From the NCBI GenBank assembly GCA_023433705.1, contig JAEYUC010000057.1, positions 34,359 through 98,358 of the forward strand: DNA of 64,000 bases, in the 5' to 3' direction. A model generated the notes under the pieces. It did no database searches. It saw nothing but the letters and a program-made list of their open reading frames with translations, and had not been told where the DNA came from. The stretch's first letter is position 1. The number at the start of each line of letters is the position of its first letter. Positions 7,715 to 16,019 of the stretch are shown piece by piece. The position numbers and the translations under genes were made by a program. The stretch comes from Pseudomonadota bacterium (GTDB lineage Bacteria; Pseudomonadota; Gammaproteobacteria; Steroidobacterales; Steroidobacteraceae).

Positions 7715-8199
7715 TCGAAGATCTCCATGAGCAGCTTTTCGTAGCGTTGCTTGATCGTGTCGATCCAGGCCGACTCGTCCCTGAGGTCGAGCACGTGCAG
7801 CGTGAGCGTCTTGCCGTCCGGGGTCAGATTCGCCCACACCGTGCCCGGCGTGGAGGTGACGATCGCGGCAAGCACGGCGAGGCCGTGCGGATCGCGCATG
7901 TCGAGCGGAATGTCGACGAAGCCGGAATGGATCTCGCGTCCGCGCGTGAGCCCGAGCACGATGCGCGCGACCGCGTAGTTCGACTGCACGATGTCGACGA
8001 ATACCCGGCCGATCAGTCGCAACATGCTGCCGGGATGCCGCAGGCGCGGAATCAGCGGCCGCACGCTGCGGAATCCGAACGTCATCGTCATCGAGACGAC
8101 GAAGCCGAGCAGCAGCTGTCCGACCGTGACGCGATCGACCAGCAACAGCCACATCGTCGTGAGCCCGGCTACCAGCAGCCATGGACGGCGATCGGTCAT
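7711..8199 (-). CDS. mrpE: Mrp antiporter subunit E
   Basis: This 162-residue protein has two N-terminal membrane helices and a cytoplasmic domain. The segment IVTSTPGTVWANLTPDGKTL is the family hallmark (TPGT). The ATG at 8199 overlaps the mrpD stop (ATGA). A longer open frame upstream exists but lies inside mrpD. Confidence 0.92.
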   Translation of the reverse strand: MTDRRPWLLVAGLTTMWLLLVDRVTVGQLLLGFVVSMTMTFGFRSVRPLIPRLRHPGSMLRLIGRVFVDIVQSNYAVARIVLGLTRGREIHSGFVDIPLDMRDPHGLAVLAAIVTSTPGTVWANLTPDGKTLTLHVLDLRDESAWIDTIKQRYEKLLMEIFE

Positions 8200-9827
8200 G
8201 GCACGACCTCCGCGCGCTCGCCGAGCACGTTGCGGATGTACACGTCGGGTGTCTCCAGCGCGTCGGCGGCCGAGTCCAGGTAGGACATCGCCGGGCCCGC
8301 GGCCACGGTCATCGCGATGCAGATGAGGATCAGGAACGCGACGGGCGCCGCCTCGCTGATCCACAGCCGCGGAGTCTGGCGCCCCGTCACGCTCCAGAAC
8401 AATCGGACGCCGACGCGCGCGAGCGCGATCAGGCCGGCGAAGCCACCGCCGAGCAGCAGCAGGATCAGCAGCCATTCGCGTCCGAAAGAACCGTCGGAAG
8501 GCAATGCAGCGACGGCCGCGGCGACCAGGGAGAACTTCGCGATGAAACCCGCGAGCGGCGGCAGTCCGGTGAGCAGCAGCGCGCAGCAGATGAACGCGAG
8601 TCCGAGAAATGCCATCGCGGCCGGGATCGCGACGCCGACCTCGTCGTCGGGCGAATACGGGTCGGGCGGCTCGCCCACCGCGAATGCCGAATAGGTAGGC
8701 GGCGGCGTCGCCGCGGTTTCACCCTGGCGCGTCGGCGCTTCGCGCATGCGATCGGCCATGCCGGTGAGCAGGAAGAACGCGGCGGTGCCGAAGATCGACC
8801 CGACCATATAAAAGAGCGCCGGCGCGGTCATCGCGGGCACACCCGATCCCACGGCCGCGAGAATCGTGCCCGACGACAGGATCACCGCGAACGCCACGAG
8901 ACGCGGCAGCTGCCGCGCCGCGAGCATGCCGACGATGCCGCACACCATCGTCGCGAGCGCGAGATAGAACAGCCACACGCCGCCGAACGGTGTCGTCGCG
9001 TCCTCGAGCAGCGAGGAGGCGCGCAGGATCGCGTACACGCCCACCTTGGTCGTGATCGCGAACATCGCGGCCACGGGCGCGCCCGCGGCCTGGTAGGCGC
9101 CGGGCAGCCAGAAGTTGAGCGGCCACGCCGCGGCCTTCACGAGGAACGCGACCCCGAGGATGGCCGCGCCTGTTTCGGCGATCTCGTGGTCCTCGGGCGA
9201 CATGCGTCCCCACCCGACCGCGATGTCCGCCATGTTCAGCGTGCCCGAAGCGCTGTAGATCATCGCGACGCCGAGCAGGAACATGAACGCCGCCGTGAGG
9301 TTCACCGCGACGAAGTGCAGCGTCATCTTCGTGCGCTGCGGACCGCCGCCGTGCAGCAGCAACGCATACGACGCGGCAAGCATGATCTCGAAGAACACGA
9401 ACAGGTTGAACAGGTCGCCGGTCAGGAACGCGCCGTTGAGACCGACGAGCAGGAACTGCACCAGCGAGTGAAAGTGCACTCCCATGCGATCCCAGCGGCC
9501 GACCGAATACACGATCGCGGCGAGCGCCAGCGTCACGTTCGCGGTGACCATGAGCGCGGAGAGCCTATCTACCACGAGGACGATGCCGAACGGCGCCTGC
9601 CAGCTGCCGATGGCGTAGACGCCCACGCCCTCCGACCAGACGTCGGGCACGGAGTCGGTGGTCAGCACCATCATGCTGATCGCGGCCGCGAGCTGCACCA
9701 GCGTTCCGGTGAGCGTGAGCAGCAGGCGCGGCCAGCGGCGCGTTTCGGCGAACAACAGCAGCAGCGCGCCCACGAACAACGGCACGACGATGGGCAGTAC
9801 CGGCAGGTGTCGGACCCATGCGTTCAC
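8196..9827 (-). CDS. mrpD: Mrp antiporter subunit D (NuoN/NuoM-like)
   Basis: This 543-residue polytopic protein is homologous to proton-pumping subunits of respiratory complex I. The antiporter motif region includes NLFVFFEIMLAASYALL, the ALYM-type segment, and LKAAAWPLNFWLPGAY-like residues with the conserved lysine before WPLNFWLP. The ATG overlaps mrpC by four bases. Confidence 0.94.
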   Translation of the reverse strand: MNAWVRHLPVLPIVVPLFVGALLLLFAETRRWPRLLLTLTGTLVQLAAAISMMVLTTDSVPDVWSEGVGVYAIGSWQAPFGIVLVVDRLSALMVTANVTLALAAIVYSVGRWDRMGVHFHSLVQFLLVGLNGAFLTGDLFNLFVFFEIMLAASYALLLHGGGPQRTKMTLHFVAVNLTAAFMFLLGVAMIYSASGTLNMADIAVGWGRMSPEDHEIAETGAAILGVAFLVKAAAWPLNFWLPGAYQAAGAPVAAMFAITTKVGVYAILRASSLLEDATTPFGGVWLFYLALATMVCGIVGMLAARQLPRLVAFAVILSSGTILAAVGSGVPAMTAPALFYMVGSIFGTAAFFLLTGMADRMREAPTRQGETAATPPPTYSAFAVGEPPDPYSPDDEVGVAIPAAMAFLGLAFICCALLLTGLPPLAGFIAKFSLVAAAVAALPSDGSFGREWLLILLLLGGGFAGLIALARVGVRLFWSVTGRQTPRLWISEAAPVAFLILICIAMTVAAGPAMSYLDSAADALETPDVYIRNVLGERAEVVP

Positions 9828-10165
9828 GAGTCACGCTCCTGTCCGTCGACGTGATCGGTGCCGGACATGCCGCGCGACGCGATGATCAGCACGAGGAACA
9901 GCGCCGTGGTCGCGAAGCCGATCACGATGGCGGTCAGCACCAGCGATTGCGGCACGGGATCGGCGAATCGCGCGAAGTCCCGGGTCGTCTCGGAAACGAT
10001 GGGCGGCACGTCCACCTTGAGCCGGCCCATGCAGAAGATGAACAGGTTGACCGCGTACGACAGCAGCGACAGGCCGATGATCACCTGGAAGGTGCGCGGC
10101 CGCAGCAGCAGCCACACGCCCGAGGCCGTGAGCACGCCGATGCCCAGTGCGACGATGACTTCCAT
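9824..10165 (-). CDS. mrpC: Mrp antiporter subunit C (NuoK-like)
   Basis: This 113-residue three-helix protein is related to NuoK. Landmarks are VIIGLSLLSYAVNLFIF and DPVPQSLVLTAIVIGFA (the DPLPQALVLTAIVI family motif). Its ATG overlaps the mrpA stop (TGATG). Confidence 0.94.
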   Translation of the reverse strand: MEVIVALGIGVLTASGVWLLLRPRTFQVIIGLSLLSYAVNLFIFCMGRLKVDVPPIVSETTRDFARFADPVPQSLVLTAIVIGFATTALFLVLIIASRGMSGTDHVDGQERDS

Positions 10166-13083
10166 CAGCGCGCCTCCGTGGTTTCGAGCGGTCTCACCTG
10201 CGTCGTCGAGAACTCGACCGGACGGCGATAGCTGCGCAGCGACTGGTGCGCGAGCGCGATCAGCATCAGCGTGGTCGCGCCGATCACGAGCAGATAGACG
10301 CCGAAATCGAACAGCAGCGTGCTCGAGATGTGGATTTCGCCGATCAGCGGAACTCTCGCGTGCCATTCGAGGCTGGTGAGGAAATTGTCGGATCGCAGCC
10401 ACGCGGCTGCGCCGGCCGTCGCGGCGCAGATCAGACCGAGCGCGATCGAATACTGCGGGTGAATGCGCATGCGAGATTCGATCCACAACGTGCCGCTCAC
10501 CATGTACTGCACGATGAACGCGGTGGCCATCACGAGTCCTCCGACGAACCCGCCGCCCGGCGCGTTGTGGCCGCGCAGCAGAAAGAATACCGAGATCACG
10601 CCCGCGACCGGTAGCAGCAACCGGCCGAGCACCGCGGGCACACGCATGTAGCCACTCGGGAGCGTATCGGCGAAATCCTGGCGCGGATCTTCCGGATTCC
10701 CGTCGGCTTGCTGCGCGCGCGGGAGCGCCATGCTCTCCGGCGCGGGACGGAAGCGGCGCAGTAGTTTGTACACGGCGAGCGCGACGATGCACACGACCGT
10801 GATCTCGCCGAACGTGTCGAAGCCGCGGAAATCGACCAGGATCACGTTCACCACGTTGCGGCCGCCGCCGTCGGGCAACGCATGTTCGAGGAAGAACTCC
10901 GAGATGCTCGAGCCGCGCTCGCGCGCCATGATGTAGAAGGAGATGGCCGCGAGCCCCGCGCCGGAGACGACGGCGAGCGCGACGTCCCGCAGCCGGCGCG
11001 TGCGGGCGCGTACGGTGCGGCGCGCGACATCGTTCATCTCCACGCGCTTCGGCAGCCAGCGCAGTCCGAGCACCAGCAGCACGAGCGTCACGACCTCGAC
11101 GCTCACCTGCGTGAGGGCGAGGTCCGGCGCCGAGAACCAGGCGAACGTCAGTACGGTCACGAGACCGGCGCCGCCGGTCATGATCAGCGCCGCCAGGCGA
11201 TGGAACTTCGCCTGCGCCGCCGCGCCGATGGCGCAGGCCGCGCCCACCGCCCAGAGCAGCGCGAAGGTCGGGTCCGCGGCCGTCAGCTGGAACTCGCTCC
11301 GCAGCGGGGAGAATTGCCAGGTGGTGAGCGCGGCAACGGCCACGGCGGCGAACACGATCCAGCCGAGCTGCGGTTGCAGCCGGCGCGTCGACATGGTGTT
11401 GAGCAGGCGGTCGGCGTTACGCATCAGCACCACCATCGCGACGTCGAAACTGCGTTTGCCGTCGAGCCGTGAGGCGTATGGCGCCGGTGCGAGAGCGCCA
11501 TCCCGGCGCTTGTACAGCAGTAGATAGAGCGCGACGCCGCCGATGAGCGCGACGATGCTCATGATCAGCGGCACGGTGAATCCGTGCCAGACCTTGAGGC
11601 TGTACTCCGGCACGTGTGTGCCGAGCACCGCGTGCGCCGCGGCGTCGAGGAACGGGCCGATGGTGCGGCCCGGGAAGATGCCGACCAGCACGCAGGCCAT
11701 GACCAGCAACGCACTCGGCACGAGCATCCAGCGCGTCGGCTCGTGCGGCGCGCGCGGCAGGTTCTGCGCCAGCGGACCGAAGAAAGTGCGATGCACGAGC
11801 CTGAGCGAATAGGCCACGCTGAACACGCCGGCGAGCGTCGCCATCGCGGGCAGCCCGATGCGCAGCCACGGTTCGCGGCCGGCGAAGATGGTCTCGGCGA
11901 AGAACATTTCCTTCGAGAGGAATCCGTTCAGCAGCGGCACGCCGGCCATCGCCGCGGCCGCGACTGCGGCAAGTGTCGCGGTGATCGGCATCACGCGCCC
12001 GAGACCGCTGAGTCGCGCGAGGTTGCGCGTGCCGGATTCGTGGTCGACGATGCCGGCCGCCATGAACAGCGACGCCTTGAACGTCGCGTGATTCATCATG
12101 TGGAACACCGCCGCGACCAGCGCGAGCGGGCTGTTCATGCCCAACAAGAGAGTGATCAGGCCGAGATGGCTGATCGTCGAATACGCGAGCACACCCTTGA
12201 TGTCGCGCTGGAACAGCGCGACTGCCGCGCCGAGGAGCAGTGTCGCGAGTCCCGCGCCGCTGACCAGCGCGAACCACAGATCCGTCCCCGCGAGCGCCGG
12301 CCACATGCGCGCGAGCAGGAACACGCCGGCCTTCACCATCGTCGCGGAATGCAGATAGGCGGAGACCGGCGTCGGCGCGGCCATCGCGTGCGGCAGCCAG
12401 AAATGAAACGGGAACTGCGCGCTCTTCGTGAATGCACCGAGCAGCAGCAGGACCAGCATGACCGGGTACCAGGGATGCGCGCGCAGCAGGTCGCCCGATA
12501 CGAGCACCTCGTCGAGCTGATAGCTGCCCACCACGTGGCCGATGAGCAGCACCGCCGCGAGCAGACACAATCCGCCCGCCGCCGTGACCGTCAGCGCCAT
12601 CGTGGCGCCGCGGCGCGCGTCCGCGCGGTGGTACCAGTACGCGATCAGCATGAACGACGTGAAGCTCGTGAGCTCCCAGAAGATCACGAGCTGCACGAGG
12701 TTGCCCGACAGCACGATGCCGAGCATCGCGCCCATGAATGCGAGCAGGAACGAGAAGAAGCGCGCGACCGGGTCGCCCGAGGACATGTAGTAGCGCGCAT
12801 AAAACGCCACCAGCGTGCCGACGCCCGCGATGAGCATCGCGAACACCCATGCGAAGGCGTCCATGCGCAGGCTGAGCACGAGACCGTAGTCCGGCAGCCA
12901 GGGCACGCTGGTCTCGACGACGCCTCCCTGTCCGACGACCTCGGGATAAAGCAGGATCACGAGCGTGCTCGACGCGAGCGCGAACGCGCCCGCGAGCCAG
13001 GCGGCGGTGTTGCGCGCATGACTGGGCAGGAACGAAGCGCAGATGCTGCCGACGAACGGCAGCAGCAGGATCAGGATCAGCAT
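10165..13083 (-). CDS. mrpA: Mrp antiporter subunit A fused to subunit B
   Basis: This 972-residue protein is a NuoL-like proton or cation translocating subunit (residues about 1-500), followed by the MrpA C-terminal domain and, from about 800, an MrpB domain (RGHNAPGGGFVGGLVMA). Such A/B fusions mark group 2 (Pha-type) systems; no separate mrpB gene exists here. Recognisable A-part motifs are LVQLVIFWELTSFTSFMLI and FPFHFWLPHAMAAPTPVSAY. ATG 13083 overlaps the nhaR stop by one base (TGATG); a GTG three bases earlier is possible. Antiport supports Na+ or K+ tolerance and alkaline pH homeostasis. Confidence 0.94.
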   Translation of the reverse strand: MLILILLLPFVGSICASFLPSHARNTAAWLAGAFALASSTLVILLYPEVVGQGGVVETSVPWLPDYGLVLSLRMDAFAWVFAMLIAGVGTLVAFYARYYMSSGDPVARFFSFLLAFMGAMLGIVLSGNLVQLVIFWELTSFTSFMLIAYWYHRADARRGATMALTVTAAGGLCLLAAVLLIGHVVGSYQLDEVLVSGDLLRAHPWYPVMLVLLLLGAFTKSAQFPFHFWLPHAMAAPTPVSAYLHSATMVKAGVFLLARMWPALAGTDLWFALVSGAGLATLLLGAAVALFQRDIKGVLAYSTISHLGLITLLLGMNSPLALVAAVFHMMNHATFKASLFMAAGIVDHESGTRNLARLSGLGRVMPITATLAAVAAAAMAGVPLLNGFLSKEMFFAETIFAGREPWLRIGLPAMATLAGVFSVAYSLRLVHRTFFGPLAQNLPRAPHEPTRWMLVPSALLVMACVLVGIFPGRTIGPFLDAAAHAVLGTHVPEYSLKVWHGFTVPLIMSIVALIGGVALYLLLYKRRDGALAPAPYASRLDGKRSFDVAMVVLMRNADRLLNTMSTRRLQPQLGWIVFAAVAVAALTTWQFSPLRSEFQLTAADPTFALLWAVGAACAIGAAAQAKFHRLAALIMTGGAGLVTVLTFAWFSAPDLALTQVSVEVVTLVLLVLGLRWLPKRVEMNDVARRTVRARTRRLRDVALAVVSGAGLAAISFYIMARERGSSISEFFLEHALPDGGGRNVVNVILVDFRGFDTFGEITVVCIVALAVYKLLRRFRPAPESMALPRAQQADGNPEDPRQDFADTLPSGYMRVPAVLGRLLLPVAGVISVFFLLRGHNAPGGGFVGGLVMATAFIVQYMVSGTLWIESRMRIHPQYSIALGLICAATAGAAAWLRSDNFLTSLEWHARVPLIGEIHISSTLLFDFGVYLLVIGATTLMLIALAHQSLRSYRRPVEFSTTQVRPLETTEAR

Positions 13084-14000
13084 CACGTGATTCTAGACGC
13101 GAAAATTTGTCGTGCGCCGGCAATGATGGCCGCGATCGCAGGATGTTTTACGGTGCGCTCCAGCGAGATGGCGAAAAATTGCGCCGTGACGGGGCGCGCC
13201 GTTCCCACTCGCTGAAAGCCGTACTCGCGGCGGAACTGCCGTTCCAGCACCAGCGGCACGGGCGCGAAGCCGTGACCCGCGCGCACGAACTCGCGCAGCA
13301 GCGCGTAATCCTCGAACTCCCCGACCAGGATGGGGCGCACTTCGTGCTGCTCGAGCCATTGATCGAGCGCGCGGCGGATCGCGGTGTCGTCGGTGGGCAG
13401 CAGCATCTGCACGCCATCGAGCGAGCCCGGGAAACCGCGCTTGAGACTCGCTGCGATCGCCGGAGCCGCCATCCAGCAGACGCCGCTCGCGCCGAGGGCG
13501 TGGTTGTAGGCGCGCACGTTGAGCGTCGGCGTGACCGGCGCATCCGAAAGCACCACGTCGAGCTCGCGGACCGCGAGCTTCGCCAGCAGATGTTCGAGCG
13601 TGCCCTCGCGGCACGACAGCCGCACGGGCTGCGCGAGACGCATCGCGGGCTCGAGCAGGCGCTGCGCGACTTCCTTGGGCACGACGTCGTCGATCCCGAC
13701 GGTGACCCGCAACGGACGCTGGGAAGGTCGATGCGCGAGCGCGTCGAGCATTTCGTGGCCGAGCCCGAAGATCTGCTCCGCGAACGAATAGACGATCCGC
13801 CCGGCCTCCGTCGGGACGAGTTTGCGGCCGGACTTCGCCAGCAGCTTCTCCCCGAGGCGCTCCTCGAGCGAACGGATCTGGGCGCTCACCGTGGGCACGG
13901 AAAGCGCGAGTTCGTCGGCCGCGCGCGTCACGCTGCCGGTGCGCACCACCGACCAGAAGTAGAGCAGGTGCTGGTAATTGATCCTGCGGGAGATCGCCAT
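13083..14000 (-). CDS. nhaR: NhaR-like LysR-family regulator
   Basis: This 305-residue LysR regulator has its N-terminal helix-turn-helix at about residues 8-65 (NYQHLLYFWSVVRTGSVTRA, SVPTVSAQIRSLEERLG). NYxHLxYFWxV with LVxTEAGRIVYxFAxQIF matches NhaR, the Na+-responsive activator of antiporter genes. It is the first gene of the mrp operon, so it probably activates its own transcription unit in response to Na+ or pH. Elsewhere nhaR typically accompanies nhaA; here it is joined to mrp instead. Confidence 0.88.
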   Translation of the reverse strand: MAISRRINYQHLLYFWSVVRTGSVTRAADELALSVPTVSAQIRSLEERLGEKLLAKSGRKLVPTEAGRIVYSFAEQIFGLGHEMLDALAHRPSQRPLRVTVGIDDVVPKEVAQRLLEPAMRLAQPVRLSCREGTLEHLLAKLAVRELDVVLSDAPVTPTLNVRAYNHALGASGVCWMAAPAIAASLKRGFPGSLDGVQMLLPTDDTAIRRALDQWLEQHEVRPILVGEFEDYALLREFVRAGHGFAPVPLVLERQFRREYGFQRVGTARPVTAQFFAISLERTVKHPAIAAIIAGARQIFASRIT

Positions 14001-14002
14001 GA

Positions 14003-14017
14003 TTAGAGCAAAGCTAA
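14003..14017. promoter_or_regulatory. Possible LysR-type binding site upstream of nhaR
   Basis: TTAG-N7-CTAA is a 15-base dyad of the T-N11-A kind. It lies three bases upstream of the nhaR start, in the short divergent region shared with rnk. The arms are only four bases, so this is suggestive. Confidence 0.3.
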
Positions 14018-14039
14018 CGCATCGAGCGATTCTTTCAAA

Positions 14040-14068
14040 TTGTCCGAATGAGGTATGCGGGCTACAAG
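14040..14068 (+). promoter_or_regulatory. Candidate sigma-70 promoter of rnk-usp
   Basis: TTGTCC (14040-14045) and TACAAG (14063-14068) are separated by exactly 17 bases. The predicted start of transcription falls at about 14075, the A of the chosen rnk start codon, so the message may be leaderless. Confidence 0.4.
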
Positions 14069-14074
14069 AGCCCC

Positions 14075-14509
14075 ATGAATACCTTGCTCGAAACCAGACC
14101 CACGACCCGGCCTGCGATCGTCATCGCCGATCGGGACCTGCGCCGCCTGGATGGTCTGCTTGGCGCGGGCTCGGCGGCACGCCGCGACGCGACCCACCTG
14201 CAGGAACTGCGGGCGGAGCTCGACCGCGCGATCATCGTGTCGCCCGAGGAAATCCCGGCGGGCGTGATCACCATGGACAGCACCGTGATGGTGGAAGACC
14301 TCACGACCGGCATGCGCCGGCAGATCACGCTCGTCTACCCGACGGACGCGAACCCCGATCTCGGCCGGATTTCCGTATTGGCTCCGCTCGGCACGGCGTT
14401 GCTCGGCTTCCGCGAAGGCGACGAGGTCGAGTGGCGGATGCCCGGCGGCCTGCGTCACCTGCGCATCGAACGTGTATGGAGGCGACATGAAGATACTGTG
14501 CGCCACTGA
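14075..14509 (+). CDS. rnk: Rnk-like GreA/GreB-family regulator
   Basis: This 144-residue protein resembles Rnk (regulator of nucleoside diphosphate kinase), which has a short N-terminal coil and a GreA/GreB C-terminal fold that binds RNA polymerase. Landmarks are VSPEEIPAGVITMDSTV, ITLVYPTDANPDLGRISVLAPLGTALLG and the closing LRIERVW. The N-terminal coiled coil is too short for transcript-cleavage activity. ATG 14075 is preferred over 14048 because the predicted promoter places the mRNA start there. The end overlaps the next gene by 23 bases. Confidence 0.85.
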   Translation: MNTLLETRPTTRPAIVIADRDLRRLDGLLGAGSAARRDATHLQELRAELDRAIIVSPEEIPAGVITMDSTVMVEDLTTGMRRQITLVYPTDANPDLGRISVLAPLGTALLGFREGDEVEWRMPGGLRHLRIERVWRRHEDTVRH

Positions 14510-15413
14510 CCTGCTGCCGAAGACCGATCCCGCGATCGAACGCGCGCACCAGCTGCGCGCGGAGCTCGGCGCGCGGCTCACTCTCATGCACGTCGTGATC
14601 CCGGGTACGACGCAGGACGGCACGCTCGAGCAGCGGCTGCTGAGCGCGAATTCGCGGCTCGCCGGACGCGCCCGCCGGGCCACCGCGCCCGTCGAACTCG
14701 TGGTCCGCTGCGGGCGTCCGGCCAAGGTCGTCACGGAAACGGCGCGCTCGCGCCACGCGGACCTGGTCGTGATCGGCCCGCACGACGTGGACCCGGTGGC
14801 CGACGCCATCAGGGGCACGATGACCGAGCACATCGTCGGCGATGCGCGCTGCCCCGTGTTGATCGTGCGCCGCCGGGCGCGCGAGGAGTACCGCAGCGTG
14901 ATGCTCGCGCTCGACGGCTCGACGTCGTCGCGGCACGTCATCGACACGGCGGAAGCGCTCGGCCTGTCGCGGCGCGGAGTAGATAGAAGGCTGACAGCCA
15001 TCCACGCGCACGAGCCGCCCTACGAGGCGATGATGACCTCGGTGGGCGTGGGCGATGCGAGCGTCGCGAAATACGCGGCCGCGACGCTGGCGCAGTCGGC
15101 GGAGGCGATGCGCGCCGAACTGCGTGCGCGCAGCAACCATCCCGAGCGTTATCGCCTGCTGGTCGTGGAAGGACGCCCCGTGCCCGCGATCCGTCGCGCC
15201 ATGGAAGAGACGACGCCTGACCTCGTGATGCTCGGCACGCGTGGTCTGGGCCGTTTCCGGCGCGCGCTGCTCGGCAGCACCGCGAACGAGATCCTCCGCA
15301 CGACGGACTGCGACGTGTTGCTGGTGCCGGAGACCGCGGTGCGCGCCGCGCGGCGCGTGCAATCGCGCGCCGTCGGGCCGAGCCCGGACGACTTCCCGCC
15401 CGGAGCCGCCTGA
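14487..15413 (+). CDS. Tandem universal stress protein (UspE-like)
   Basis: The 308-residue protein has two Usp domains (about 1-130 and 140-285). The second carries a clear nucleotide-binding signature LGTRGLGRFRRALLGSTAN; the first has a weaker version (IGPHDVDPVADAIRGTMTEH). GGAGG lies eight bases before ATG 14487, so I prefer this start to 14472. It is translationally coupled to rnk. Confidence 0.88.
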   Translation: MKILCATDLLPKTDPAIERAHQLRAELGARLTLMHVVIPGTTQDGTLEQRLLSANSRLAGRARRATAPVELVVRCGRPAKVVTETARSRHADLVVIGPHDVDPVADAIRGTMTEHIVGDARCPVLIVRRRAREEYRSVMLALDGSTSSRHVIDTAEALGLSRRGVDRRLTAIHAHEPPYEAMMTSVGVGDASVAKYAAATLAQSAEAMRAELRARSNHPERYRLLVVEGRPVPAIRRAMEETTPDLVMLGTRGLGRFRRALLGSTANEILRTTDCDVLLVPETAVRAARRVQSRAVGPSPDDFPPGAA

Positions 15414-15417
15414 CTCC

Positions 15418-15948
15418 CTAGCGAACGACGTGCAGCGGGCGGGCGCTGCGCCCGACCGCGAGCGCGCCCGATCGAACTACTTCGATGAGCTCCGTGCGCT
15501 CGCCGAGATCGCTCACGAACTTGCCGATCTCGGCCTCGGAGGCCGTGAGTTCGACCACGAAGCTGTCGGGCGAGGGAGCGAGCACGCGGCCGCCGGCCCG
15601 CACGACATAACCGCGGACCGAATCGATGAGCTGCGGCTCGACGCGCAGCTTGAGCACGACCAGCTCCCGCTCGATGTGTTCGCCCCGCGTGAGGTCTTCC
15701 ACCGCGACGACGTCGATGAGCTTGTTGAGCTGGTTGACGATCTGCAGGATGACACCGTCAGCACCCTTGGTGACCAGTGTTACGCGCGATACCAGGGGGT
15801 CATCCGTGGCCGCGACCGACAGCGACTCGATGTTGTAGCCGCGGGTCGAGAACAGGCCCGTGACGCGGGTGAGCGCCCCGGCCTCGTTCTGGAGGTGGAT
15901 GGCGATGATATGACGCATGCTCTGGATGGCTTTCTGGGGTACGGACAT
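15418..15948 (-). CDS. ilvH: Acetolactate synthase small (regulatory) subunit
   Basis: This is the valine-responsive regulatory subunit of acetohydroxyacid synthase, with an N-terminal ACT domain (RHIIAIHLQNEAGALTRV, LFSTRGYNIESLSVA) and the ALS_ss C-terminal domain. From ATG 15948 it has 176 residues; ATG 15918, giving the classical MRHII start, is equally possible, and neither has a strong ribosome site. It is divergent from the catalytic subunit gene, whereas ilvI and ilvH usually lie in one operon. It is convergent with the Usp gene, four bases away. Confidence 0.93.
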   Translation of the reverse strand: MSVPQKAIQSMRHIIAIHLQNEAGALTRVTGLFSTRGYNIESLSVAATDDPLVSRVTLVTKGADGVILQIVNQLNKLIDVVAVEDLTRGEHIERELVVLKLRVEPQLIDSVRGYVVRAGGRVLAPSPDSFVVELTASEAEIGKFVSDLGERTELIEVVRSGALAVGRSARPLHVVR

Positions 15949-16019
15949 GTCGGCCAGAATAGCGGTTTGCCGCCGATCCATTCAATGCGGCCCGCCAAAC
16001 TGCTAGTCTCCGGACTTCT

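Noticed and set aside
8181..9854. 557-residue open frame on the plus strand opposite mrpD
   Set aside because: The translation is Arg/Glu/His-rich with no family pattern; mrpD on the other strand is unambiguous.
11417..13123. 568-residue minus-strand frame overlapping mrpA
   Set aside because: It is a shifted frame of mrpA with the typical Arg/Ala/Gly shadow composition.
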